Assembly (NCBI RefSeq): GCF_021390575.1
Contig: NZ_JAJEJQ010000001.1
Coordinates: forward strand, 620,001-684,000
DNA: 64,000 nt
Source: Paraburkholderia adhaesiva
GTDB lineage: Bacteria; Pseudomonadota; Gammaproteobacteria; Burkholderiales; Burkholderiaceae
Direction of reading: 5' to 3'
The notes below the pieces were generated by a model, which was not told where the DNA came from, searched no databases, and worked only from the letters and a program-made list of their open reading frames with translations. Made by a program: the position numbers and the translations under genes. Shown here in pieces: positions 37,057-46,130 of this stretch (its first letter is position 1; each line of letters starts with the position of its first letter).

Positions 37057-38091
37057 TCATTTCCATGGCCGATGGTAGGCGCCCAGCGTGTGCTGCTGCC
37101 CCTCGGCAACCTTGTGGAGTTCGTCCATCCACGCGGGTTTGACGGCATATCGCGGCAAATTTGCGCGGCACTGATCGATGGCTTCTCGCCAGACTCGTGT
37201 GACCTGTGCCACGTACGCCGGGCTGCGCTGCCGTCCTTCGATCTTCACTGCGCGCACGCCGATTTGCATCAGTCGCGGCAGGAGTTCCAGTGTGTTCAGG
37301 CTGGTCGGTTCCTCGATCGCATAGTAGTCTTCGCCTCCAACGTCGAAGCGCCCTTTACACAGCGTCGGATAACCCGCGTTTTCATCGTCGGCGTAACGAT
37401 CGATGAGCACGCCGTTCAGCCGCGACTCCATGCCTTGCGGCGTTTGCTGCCAGCGGACCGACTTCGCCGGTGAACACACCCCATAGGTATTCGGCGACTG
37501 GCCGGTGACATAGGACGACAGCGCGCAGCGCCCTTCGACCATGACGCACAGGCTGCCGAAGCCGAACACCTCGATCTCGATGGGCGTTTTCTCGATGACC
37601 TGTTCGACTTGCGTGATGGAAAGCACGCGCGGCAAAACGGCGCGTACGACACCGAAGTGCTCGCGATAGAAATTGAGCGCCTCGTAGTTGGTTGCCGATC
37701 CCTGAACGGACAAATGCAGGCGAAGGTCCGGATAGCGCTCGCTGGCGTACTGAATCAGTCCCGCATCGGCGACGATGACGGCATCGACGCCGGACTGAGC
37801 CGCGCGGTCGACAGCCTCGCGCCAGGTCTTCCACGCCGTTGGCTGCGGGTAGGTATTCAGGGCGAGGAAGACCTTGCGTTTCCTGTCGTGGGCGTACTGA
37901 ATGCCGGTGCGGATGGCGGCTTCGTCAAAATTGAGGCCGGCAAAATTTCTGGCGTTGGTCGCATCGCGAAAGCCGAGATAGACGCAATCAGCGCCATTAT
38001 CCACCGCGGCCTTGAGCGCAGGCAGACTCCCTGCTGGACACACCAGCTCCATCTGTGGCGAACCATCGTTTCCTGTACTGCCTTGTGTCAT
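37057..38091 (-). CDS. ubiU: U32-family Fe-S protein UbiU, oxygen-independent ubiquinone hydroxylation
   Basis: 344 residues. MELVCPAGSLPALKAAVDNGADCVYLGF is the U32 N-terminus, preceded by 13 extra residues. The cluster cysteines appear as GSLCVMVEGRCALSSY, YGVCSPAK and PTLCKGRF. UbiU forms a heterodimer with UbiV and allows ubiquinone to be made without oxygen, supporting denitrification or microaerobic growth. I take ATG 38091; a TTG six codons upstream is also open. A GGAG precedes by about 13 nt. I looked for an FNR/ANR box (TTGAT-N4-ATCAA) upstream and found no convincing one. Confidence 0.92.
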   Translation of the reverse strand: MTQGSTGNDGSPQMELVCPAGSLPALKAAVDNGADCVYLGFRDATNARNFAGLNFDEAAIRTGIQYAHDRKRKVFLALNTYPQPTAWKTWREAVDRAAQSGVDAVIVADAGLIQYASERYPDLRLHLSVQGSATNYEALNFYREHFGVVRAVLPRVLSITQVEQVIEKTPIEIEVFGFGSLCVMVEGRCALSSYVTGQSPNTYGVCSPAKSVRWQQTPQGMESRLNGVLIDRYADDENAGYPTLCKGRFDVGGEDYYAIEEPTSLNTLELLPRLMQIGVRAVKIEGRQRSPAYVAQVTRVWREAIDQCRANLPRYAVKPAWMDELHKVAEGQQHTLGAYHRPWK

Positions 38092-39067
38092 AGAAGATGA
38101 CCGCTCCAAGAGATTTGAGAGAAATTGCTCGCGTTCAATCGCAAAAGCACTGTGACGAGTACCGCGACATATTCCCTGAGTGAAGTCATTGAGAATGTCG
38201 GTATCGAGCCCAATGCCAGCTGCGCGACGCAGATCCGGGCAGGACGGGCGTCAGGGGGAGAGCACCAGGAAAAAGGGGAACATTGCAAGTGACGGAATAG
38301 AACGTCTGCGTCTGCGCCGATGTCGATGAGCGGATGCGGAAGCCGTCGCCGACGGTCAATGGAAATTTGCCGCGGATGCCGGCGCGTTCGCCGGTGGTCT
38401 TCGACAAAAAGTGCGGTTGAACCATCGCGACGATGGCGGTGAGGCGTGCGCCAAAGTCGACAGTCTGCAACGTCGGTGCACGCTTGACATTAATATGCGT
38501 CAATTTTTTAAATTCGTATGCCTGTTCGTAAGGACTAGGCAATCGGGATTATTGCGGGGGGGATCGACGCGGACTATTGTCTTTGAACGTCGTGTTGCCG
38601 CTCGTGCGTTACCTGCGAATCATCACGAATCCACCAGGTTGCGAAATAACCCTCTACGTACGAGGGATTTTGAAAATCTGGATTGTTCTGCGAGGAATGC
38701 CGTCTTGCGCGACTCGCTTCGCGACTGGTGCCTGGACGTGGTCTGTCTGGACGATTGGGGAGGTCTGCGCGAGGGCGCCGCGAGTAGTGCGGGGCAACTT
38801 TCGACTAGAGATTTCCGGTGCGGACCTGGCGAAGGTTGATGACTTGACAAGCGCTTTCTCCAGCATGGTCTTTCACTGATGATCGCCAACGTAAGCGGAT
38901 GAGATGTGATTGTCTCGACACTAAACAGTCCAGATCGGACTTCTAAACGTATAGCGCTACTAAATCAGACCTCGGTAGTCGATCCGACATCGGTAATCGG
39001 CAATCGGGAAAAGGGTTGCTCCGTGTGGAGCGTCGGTGCCTTTTGATTTTTTGAATAGAGTTCAGTG
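38092..39067. other. Gene-poor stretch, possible degraded coding remnant
   Basis: About 975 nt without a supported gene. The plus-strand frame at 38577-38879 ends in a segment with protein-like character (FRLEISGADLAKVDDLTSAFSSMVFH) but its N-terminal half does not look coding, so it may be the tail of a decayed gene. Lower GC near 38480-39060 suggests foreign DNA. Confidence 0.3.
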
Positions 39068-39436
39068 ATGAAAGATATATCGTCCACATTGGAAGATCTG
39101 CAGAAGGAAACGTGCAGCAAGTATGATCTGTCGATGGTCGAGCCGGAAGGAATGGTGGCGATTGCGCTCGACTCGATCGGCAAGTTCCCGATCTATGGTG
39201 AGCGCGTTGCGCTGAAGAATGGGGAAGAGGTTAGTTGGTTCTTCCACTGCAAGAATTTCTTCAGCAAGGTTGACTCTTACAAGCCCGTGCAGACGGCACA
39301 ACTGAAGGATCTTCTTCCCGGTGCTTCAAAATTTCTCGGACTGCCTTACGGATCCGGTTTTATTGTGGATGCCGAAGGAAATGAACAGGTTTGGGCGATT
39401 AAAGATGGCGTGATGGGGGTGAGGGTGGCTGTATAG
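39068..39436 (+). CDS. Small acidic protein, possibly an Imm33-like immunity protein
   Basis: 122-residue soluble protein; the ATG at 39068 follows AG-rich sequence and a GTG one codon earlier is also possible. The C-terminal half, LLPGASKFLGLPYGSGFIVDAEGNEQVW, recalls a conserved block of small Imm33/DUF2185-type immunity proteins as I remember them; I could not check. If correct, it would protect against a polymorphic toxin, but no toxin, VgrG or contact-dependent inhibition gene is next to it, so it would be an orphan. Its lower GC and the gene-poor flanks on both sides are consistent with transfer. The family call is tentative; the gene itself looks real. Confidence 0.55.
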   Translation: MKDISSTLEDLQKETCSKYDLSMVEPEGMVAIALDSIGKFPIYGERVALKNGEEVSWFFHCKNFFSKVDSYKPVQTAQLKDLLPGASKFLGLPYGSGFIVDAEGNEQVWAIKDGVMGVRVAV

Positions 39437-40433
39437 GGTTGGGGGACATCGATCGGCGCATTGTTCCCTCTCTCGCCGACGGCTCGAATGTGGATCGCGC
39501 GTGGATTGTGACATGCGACTTTGTGGGACAGAGACTCGCGCACGTTACAGACGACTATAAACTTGACGACCTGGACGCAACGCCAATGCTCAGGCGCACG
39601 TGCAAAACCGTTCCGCAGTTGCTATCGAGCACATTCTTCGACGTCGCCAACACGCCGGCGACGAGCGCGTCGCACCCCTAGACGCTCGCCCACGGCTCGC
39701 ATATTGGGACGCCGATTAGGTACGCGTGATCGTGTCATATGGCGTCCACCCAACACGGGCAGCGAATTCTCCCTGGGCTAGGGCGCAGTTTGCCCTTGTG
39801 GCTCGGACCAGAAGTGCCAACAGTGTCATCGCGCCCGCGACAAAGAATTTATGCGAGACTTTGCGATGAATTGCCAAAAGTCAAGTGAATTGGAGTTGTT
39901 TATTCTTCAAACAAGGGCAATAAAAGGATTTGCAATCTATGAGGGCAGGGTGCATGAACCATAAGGATCTTTCACCAGATGGGGCCGGAGGTGACCGGAG
40001 CGAACGTCGCCGCAATCACGAGAAGCACCGGGCACGGTCACCAGCTCGCGGCTGTTTCAGGGGGAGCGTGCGGCGAGAAAAGCAATAACGGTCGGCTTTG
40101 GGCCTGTGCCGATCGCTGACGATTCTTCCGCGTTCGGCCATGACGCGTCGTTGACCAGCTGTTCTCCCGGTCGCCCAGATGTCCGCTCCAGCCAGCAAAC
40201 GGCCGATCCATTGAGGAAGTCGAATGTCACTTCATCGACCAGACCCACCATTCAAGCTATCAAAGAAACGTGGTCTTTCGAGTGGCGACGTTTGCGAAGA
40301 CCAAACGGTAGAGATCGTTAGGAACATGTGCCTGTGCGAGTCACAGCGCACTCACGGTCCGATTAATGCTCTACCTGCATCGAATATCCCTCAATGGCGT
40401 AGGGCGCCTCAAGTCGCACGGCAAAACTGTCCT
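39437..40433. other. Gene-free stretch
   Basis: Nearly 1 kb with no supported gene, repeat or RNA that I can recognise. Composition is mixed, with an AT-rich patch around 39840-39960. It probably consists of decayed accessory DNA. Confidence 0.35.
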
Positions 40434-41414
40434 TTACGCAGCGTGCGAAGCAGCTTTTTCCCGATACCTACGGGTTGATACAGGCCGTTCTCTCCTGACA
40501 AGGCTGGTCCGTGGCTCGCTGCCGTGCCCCAACGTATCCTGCAGAAAGGCGATAAAACTCTCTAGCTTCGGTGGCATGTTCGCATCGGACAAATGCACCA
40601 CGTGGACGGGCCAGGTTGGAGCCGGCCAGTCGGGAAAAAGACGAATGAGCCGACCCGCATCCAGATCGTCCTGCAGCATCACCTGAGGCTGCAAAATGAT
40701 GCCCAGTCCCGCGAGCGCGGCTTCACGAAGCGCGAGACCGCCGTTGACATCGAGACGGCCGCGCACTTCGACGCGCTCGACACCATCGCCGTCGGGACGT
40801 GGAAAGAGCCATTCACGTTCGGGGCCAGCCGCGACCATAAAAGCCAGACAATTGTGTTGGGCCAGATCCGCAGGCGTCTGCGGATGCCCATGATGAGCCA
40901 GGTAAGCCGGTGACGCGCATGCAATACGCGGAGAATGGGTCAATGGCCGCGCAATCAGGCCTGAGTCCGGTAGCACACCGGCCCGGATGGCGGCATCAAA
41001 ACCTTCCTCCGCTAGATCGATGAAGCGGTCATTCAGAGACAGCTCAATCTGGACTTCGGGATATCTATCGAGGTAGCCCGCAAGCGCCGGTACGAGTACA
41101 CGTGTGCCATAGATAACCGGGCAACTCACCTTCAGTCGACCACGCGGGCTGCTCTGCATCTCGCGCGCATCCAGTTCCGCGGAGTCCACTAGCGCCAGGA
41201 TTTCGAGGCATCGCGCGTGATAGCGCTTGCCGAGTTCGGTCAGGCTCTGGCGTCGCGTGGTGCGATTCAGCAGCCGGCCTTTGAGGCGTCGCTCCAACTC
41301 ACGAATATGGTTGCCAACCATTGTCGGCGTCATACCACTGCCGTCGGCCGCGGCGGTAAAGCTGCCGCGTTCGACCACGCGTGCAAATATCGCCATGCTG
41401 CTGAATCGATCCAT
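40434..41414 (-). CDS. LysR-family transcriptional regulator
   Basis: 326-residue DNA-binding regulator. Helix-turn-helix at the N-terminus: FARVVERGSFTAAADGSGMTPTMVGNHIRELERRLKGRLLNRTTRR (about 10-56). The effector-binding domain follows (GRLKVSCPVIYGTRVLVPAL, FDAAIRAGVLPDSGLIARPL). The ATG at 41414 is preferred to a TTG two codons upstream. It diverges from the SDR gene across 109 nt, the classic LysR/target layout, so it most likely regulates that gene and itself from the shared gap. Confidence 0.92.
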   Translation of the reverse strand: MDRFSSMAIFARVVERGSFTAAADGSGMTPTMVGNHIRELERRLKGRLLNRTTRRQSLTELGKRYHARCLEILALVDSAELDAREMQSSPRGRLKVSCPVIYGTRVLVPALAGYLDRYPEVQIELSLNDRFIDLAEEGFDAAIRAGVLPDSGLIARPLTHSPRIACASPAYLAHHGHPQTPADLAQHNCLAFMVAAGPEREWLFPRPDGDGVERVEVRGRLDVNGGLALREAALAGLGIILQPQVMLQDDLDAGRLIRLFPDWPAPTWPVHVVHLSDANMPPKLESFIAFLQDTLGHGSEPRTSLVRRERPVSTRRYREKAASHAA

Positions 41415-41523
41415 TCGCAAGCCCTATTAAGGAGTGTTCGAAGAGATACTGGGTTTATCAAGTCACGCTAAAGAATAATACTCGGGTCATGGCTTCACTC
41501 ACAATCCACAGCGAGGACTCACC

Positions 41524-42258
41524 ATGACCATTGCGAGCACGAACCTTCAGCATCAACACGTCGTTCTGCTGGGCGGCACCTCGGGAATCGGCCTTGCCAC
41601 GGCCCACGCCGCGCTGGCAGCCGGCGCGTCCGTGAGCGTTGCTTCATCGCGCCGTGAGCGAGTCGCCGAAGCCGTCGCGAGACTCGGCGATCGGGTCAAG
41701 GGATACACGGTCGATCTGAGTAATGAGTCCGCCGTGCGCGCGCTGTTCGGGCAAGTCGGCGCTTTCGACCATCTGGTGTACAGCGCGGGGGATTCGTTGC
41801 GAACCGGTGTGCTCGCCGACATGGACCTCGCTACGGTCCGTCAGGTTTTCGAAGTGCGAGTCTTCGGCGCCATTGCCGCCGTCAAACATGCGGCGCCGTA
41901 TCTCCGTCCCGGCGGCTCCGTGGCATTGACCAGCGGTATTGCGAGCTCGCGGCCACAAAAGGGTTGGGCGGCGCTGGCCAGCGTCTGCAGCGCGATGGAA
42001 GGTCTCACACGCGCACTCGCGGTGGAGTTGGCGCCCATTCGCGTCAACCTCGTGAGTCCCGGTTTGGTGCGCACGCCGCTGTGGGATGACCTGCCCGAAT
42101 TCGAGCGCGAAGCGCTCTACGCCGCGAGTAGCGCGGCCTTGCCAGTCGGTCGTGTCGGCGAGGCCGAGGATCTCGCGCAGACGTACGTCTATTTGATGAC
42201 CAATCGCTATGCTACGGGACAGACCATAGTTGTGGACGGCGGTGGCGTGCTGGTCTGA
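41524..42258 (+). CDS. SDR-family protein lacking the usual Tyr/Lys catalytic pair
   Basis: 244-residue Rossmann-fold protein. The NAD(P)-binding motif VVLLGGTSGIGLATAHAAL and the NAG-equivalent YSAGD are present, as are LTSGI (Ser position), RVNLVSPG and the C-terminal GQTIVVDGGG. But where YxxxK should stand, the sequence reads LASVCSAMEGL, so the catalytic Tyr is Leu and the Lys is Cys. A divergent SDR subgroup with such a change exists, so the protein may use other residues or only bind a ligand. Divergent from the LysR regulator. Confidence 0.85.
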   Translation: MTIASTNLQHQHVVLLGGTSGIGLATAHAALAAGASVSVASSRRERVAEAVARLGDRVKGYTVDLSNESAVRALFGQVGAFDHLVYSAGDSLRTGVLADMDLATVRQVFEVRVFGAIAAVKHAAPYLRPGGSVALTSGIASSRPQKGWAALASVCSAMEGLTRALAVELAPIRVNLVSPGLVRTPLWDDLPEFEREALYAASSAALPVGRVGEAEDLAQTYVYLMTNRYATGQTIVVDGGGVLV

Positions 42259-42451
42259 TTAGTCACTGGCTCGAAGAAAACGAGTACCGCTACGCCCTGA
42301 AAGCTGCCGATGACGTCACGCTTTGTCGATCGTCGGCAGTGGGTCGGGTAGCGCCCATTGCAGAAGTACAGACTAGTCGTCCTGGCGTATCGCGCACGCT
42401 ACAGCGTCATCCCCATGTTCCCCCGGGATCGATCCAGATGTTTGCGTATAT

Positions 42452-43936
42452 TCAGTTATGGGAAGGTTTCTGGTCATCGCCCGTCGGAGTCTCCCCCAAA
42501 GTTTTTTCGAGCCGCAGCATACGGATACCGGCGTATGCAATCGCCACTGTCAGGAGTGGGCTCACCATGCAAAATACGGCGAAGGGCGCGTAGCTGAGCG
42601 TAGGCACGCCAAGGGTCACCGCCATGAATGCGCCGCAGCTGTTCCATGGGATCAGCGAGCCTGTGGTGGTGGCCGAATCACCAACGGAGCGCGATAACAC
42701 GATGGGTGCGTAGCCGCGTGCGGCGAATGCATTCCTGAACATCCGGGCCGGCAGCACGACGGCTATGAACTGGTCCGCCGTCACGATGTTCGTCGCGATG
42801 GTCGCGAGAACCAGGGAGCCGACCAACGCACCGCCGCTCTTTGCCCTTTCGACGATCGGGGTGACGAGGCGTTCGATCACGCCGCACTTTTCGACCACGC
42901 CGCCGAACGCCAGTGCCGCGATGATCAGCCAGATCGTACTCAACATGCTTTCCATGCCGCCGCGCGTGAGCAGTGTGTCAAGTGCGGGATTGCCAGTCGT
43001 AGACCTGTAGCCGCTTGCGAGCGCGAGCCATACACCTTTGAGCATCGCTACCCAGGTGGGCACACCCTCTCGCGCCGCAGCAAACGCAACGACGCGCCCC
43101 GGCTCGACGAAAACGGCAACCATGCCGCCCGCCAACGCGCCAAGAAAGATAGTGGTGAACGGCGGAACCCGGAATAGCGTCAACACCACCACGAGAACGA
43201 GCGGAGCGAATAACACGGGCGAAATGAGGAATGCGTCGCGCATTACAGCCACTTCCTCGCTCGCATCGAAATTAACCGGACGGCTGAGCAGATAAAACAC
43301 GCCCAGCGTGATGACGATCGCGACGAGAGAAGTCAGCAGCGTCTCGCGCACATGCTGATACAGATCGACGCCTGCGGCAGCGGCTGCAAGATTCGCGGTG
43401 TCCGATAGCGGCGAAGACTTGTCACCGAAATAGGCACCGGAAATTACTGCACCGGCTGTGATGGCCGGGTTGAGATCCATGCTCTGCGCAATACCCATCA
43501 AACCAACGCCGATCGTGCCGGCGACCGTCCATGATGTGCCTATGCTGAACGAGATCACTGCACAGATCGCAGCCGCGGTCATATAGAAGTAGTCCGGATT
43601 CAGCAACTGCAGCCCGTAATAGACCATCGCGACGATCGTGCCGCCAAGTGCCCACGTGCCGATGAGTGCACCCACCGCGAACAGGATGAAAATCGCACCA
43701 ATACCGGCGCTGACGCTTGCTCTCGCTGCCTCGCCCAGCGACGCAAGCGAATGACCACGCCGCCAACCGACGAATACGGCCAGCATGGCCGCCACTGCGA
43801 GCGCCACCTGGTTCGGCCCGTTCGCGCCGGCGTCGCCGAACAGGTAGAAGGACAACCCGACCAGAAAGACGAGGCCTGCGATCGGAATCATCGCTTCGAC
43901 CATCGTAAGCGGTTGGGGTGACTTCGCCCGCCTCAT
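42452..43936 (-). CDS. NhaC-family Na+/H+ antiporter
   Basis: 494-residue integral membrane protein with about 11-12 helices. Family hallmarks include SFSIGTSWTVAGTIGVGLMGIA, GAVISGAYFGDKSSPLSDTANLAAAAAGVDLYQHV and TNIVTADQFIAVVLPARMF, plus RSVGDSATTTGSLIPWNSCGA near the end, all typical of NhaC/malate-lactate-type antiporters. It exchanges sodium or an organic anion for protons across the inner membrane. ATG 43936 has GGGAG seven bases upstream and is preferred to ATG 43942. It stands alone, tail to tail with the SDR gene. Confidence 0.9.
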   Translation of the reverse strand: MRRAKSPQPLTMVEAMIPIAGLVFLVGLSFYLFGDAGANGPNQVALAVAAMLAVFVGWRRGHSLASLGEAARASVSAGIGAIFILFAVGALIGTWALGGTIVAMVYYGLQLLNPDYFYMTAAAICAVISFSIGTSWTVAGTIGVGLMGIAQSMDLNPAITAGAVISGAYFGDKSSPLSDTANLAAAAAGVDLYQHVRETLLTSLVAIVITLGVFYLLSRPVNFDASEEVAVMRDAFLISPVLFAPLVLVVVLTLFRVPPFTTIFLGALAGGMVAVFVEPGRVVAFAAAREGVPTWVAMLKGVWLALASGYRSTTGNPALDTLLTRGGMESMLSTIWLIIAALAFGGVVEKCGVIERLVTPIVERAKSGGALVGSLVLATIATNIVTADQFIAVVLPARMFRNAFAARGYAPIVLSRSVGDSATTTGSLIPWNSCGAFMAVTLGVPTLSYAPFAVFCMVSPLLTVAIAYAGIRMLRLEKTLGETPTGDDQKPSHN

Positions 43937-44848
43937 CGCCATGCTCCCTTGCCTTTTCGGCGCTCGCACCATTGCCGTCCGGAGCGTGTGATCCGTCTGT
44001 CAACCCTTGAATAATGGCACGAAACGCCGTTGCTGCTTCGACGTGGCGGCCAACGCGCGGAGCAATCGCACCGGCCTCGGGCCGATGATCCGCACCGCGC
44101 GAGCGGCCTGGAAATGGTGGCTGCGATCGTCAGCACCGCGATCGATGCGCTAAAGCGATGGCAGTCCAATAATCCCGCCCTCGCGTGCAGCCATTTTTGC
44201 TTCGCAGTCGACCGGAGACGCGCGAGCAGCTCGGCGTCAGCGTCTGCAAGTCCGTGATCGGCCGCAGGTCGTCTGCAAACGGCGAGCAGTCTACTTGTCT
44301 GCCTACGGTACCGACTTCACTTCGTCGTCTTCGATGTGCTTATGCTTGTTAATTTCGCAAACCTGAACAATAGTTTCTGCTAAAACGCTCTAAGCGCGGA
44401 GGCATGATAGGGCCCTGCCGTTTGCGTGGTCTGCGGCTAGGCCGAACTGACAAGTCAGCAGGCCGATTATCGGCGCGGGCTTAATGTAAGCAGCAAGAGT
44501 CGCGAAGCTATGTCGGCCGCTTCACACGCAATATGGTCGAAGTATTGGGGTCTAAAGGTTGTGCAAGCGCGCAGTTGCACTTTATTCGACGTACCACCCC
44601 GGCCTCGACCTGTTGCTGAATACATACAACTATCTCGACCTGACACCGCTCGGATGCAAGACGACAACGGGCCGAATCCGCAAACCTGGATTCGCCACCA
44701 GGACCTCTACACTGCGCAGCCATGGCAGCGATGCTTATGGCAGGCTGACCGCGTTTCTCTTCGAGTATCGCCGGGTAGCGGGGTGGCCGAAGCCCGTGCC
44801 CCTGCCATGGCACTCGAACGATCACCCTTACCCGGAGAGGTTCCTTCG
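43937..44848. other. Gene-free stretch upstream of the YqhA-like gene
   Basis: About 900 nt with no supported gene. The promoters for the antiporter (minus) and the YqhA-like gene (plus) should be here; I could not define boxes. Confidence 0.35.
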
Positions 44849-45322
44849 ATGCTACGACGTATCCTGGCTTCGAGCCGTTACATCATGATCCTGCCCGTCA
44901 TCGCAACGTTTCTAGGTTCTCTGGCGCTGATCGTGTATGAGACAGTCGTCCTGTTCGTGACTGCCCTCAGCATCCAGGATCGCTCACTGACACCCAAATC
45001 GGTAAAGATATTTGCGGTGGGGGTAGTCGAGGCCGTCGATGTATTTCTGATCGCGATCGCCGTCTACATAATCAGCATCGGCGTCTATTCACTGTTCGTC
45101 GATGACAAATTACCGTTGCCGGCATGGCTGGAAATCGACAATCTCGAAGATCTGAAGGGAAATCTGGTCAGCGTTGTCATCGCCGTGCTCGCCGTGCTGT
45201 TCCTGCGCGAGGCCGTCGCCTGGGACGGCACGAGCGACATCGCGGCATTTGGCGTCGCGCTCGCGCTCGTCGTCGCCGCCCTTGCATTCTTTCTAACGAA
45301 GATCAACGCACGCAGGAAGTGA
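44849..45322 (+). CDS. YqhA-family (UPF0114) inner-membrane protein
   Basis: 157-residue membrane protein beginning MLRRILASSRYIMILPVIATFLGSLALIVYE, with four hydrophobic segments and the family landmark VKIFAVGVVEAVDVFLIAIAVYIISIGVYSLFVDD. YqhA proteins are conserved but uncharacterised; roles in ion or stress response have been suggested. ATG 44849 has GGAGAGG eight bases upstream, so a long upstream in-frame extension (to 44510) is not part of the protein. No operon partner. Confidence 0.87.
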   Translation: MLRRILASSRYIMILPVIATFLGSLALIVYETVVLFVTALSIQDRSLTPKSVKIFAVGVVEAVDVFLIAIAVYIISIGVYSLFVDDKLPLPAWLEIDNLEDLKGNLVSVVIAVLAVLFLREAVAWDGTSDIAAFGVALALVVAALAFFLTKINARRK

Positions 45323-46130
45323 GGGGCTCGTGGAAACAACACCTCACGACGCGAGTTGATCGATGGCCGGCTGCCCACGGACAATCGCCATGCCGGTGGC
45401 ACGCCCCCGGGTGCCGATGCGATCGACTGGAATCGTTGCCAATCCCGCAGATGAATCACCCTGGTCAACAGCATCGCGTTGCGAGACATGCTGACTTCCT
45501 CTTCTTGAAGTGGCGGCGTCATCCGCGGTCGACGTGTGAGTGACGACGTGCTATCGAGCACGGAATTGGCGGCGCAAACTGCGGCCCAGCCAACGTCCCT
45601 GCTAACGATTCCGCTGAAGTGTCGGCAGTCTTCGTCGGGTCCGGCTACGGAAATTCGGGGCGCGTCGGAAGCATCATTCGTTATCGGACGGCGAACTTCC
45701 GCGTTCGGCCAAACCTCGGACATTGGCCTGAGCCTTTGTGGTGACTCCGGAACTTCCTTTCGAATACGACAAGCGGTCGCCATACATCAGTTCAGGAGTA
45801 CGCTGATCGCTTGTGTCGCCAGACAGCGTCGTGCGACGGCAACCGGACGGCTGTGTCGACTAGTTGATTAACACGGCCGAAGCAGAGTCCGGGAAAACGC
45901 CGTGGCCCGATGTTGGCCGTCGAATTTTCTTTATTCGGAATTGCCATGAGTTTCGGAAGTTCGCGCAAACGCAGGCTGAAATGCTTCGCTGCACCGGGCG
46001 ACCCGCGTTTCCACAAGCGCCATCGCCGAGTGGAGTTGGGCCTGCCCATCGGTGTTATCTAGCCACCAGCGCCGTTCTGTTTTCGGAGCATCCGTGACGT
46101 TTCGCTGACAAACGGACAACAGGATCTTTG
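45323..46130. other. Gene-free stretch upstream of the amidinotransferase
   Basis: About 800 nt with no supported gene on either strand. No repeats or terminator-like stems stood out. Confidence 0.35.

Noticed and set aside
38092..38290. Possible FNR/ANR box upstream of ubiU
   Set aside because: I found TTGAG-type half-sites but no TTGAT-N4-ATCAA pair with correct spacing.
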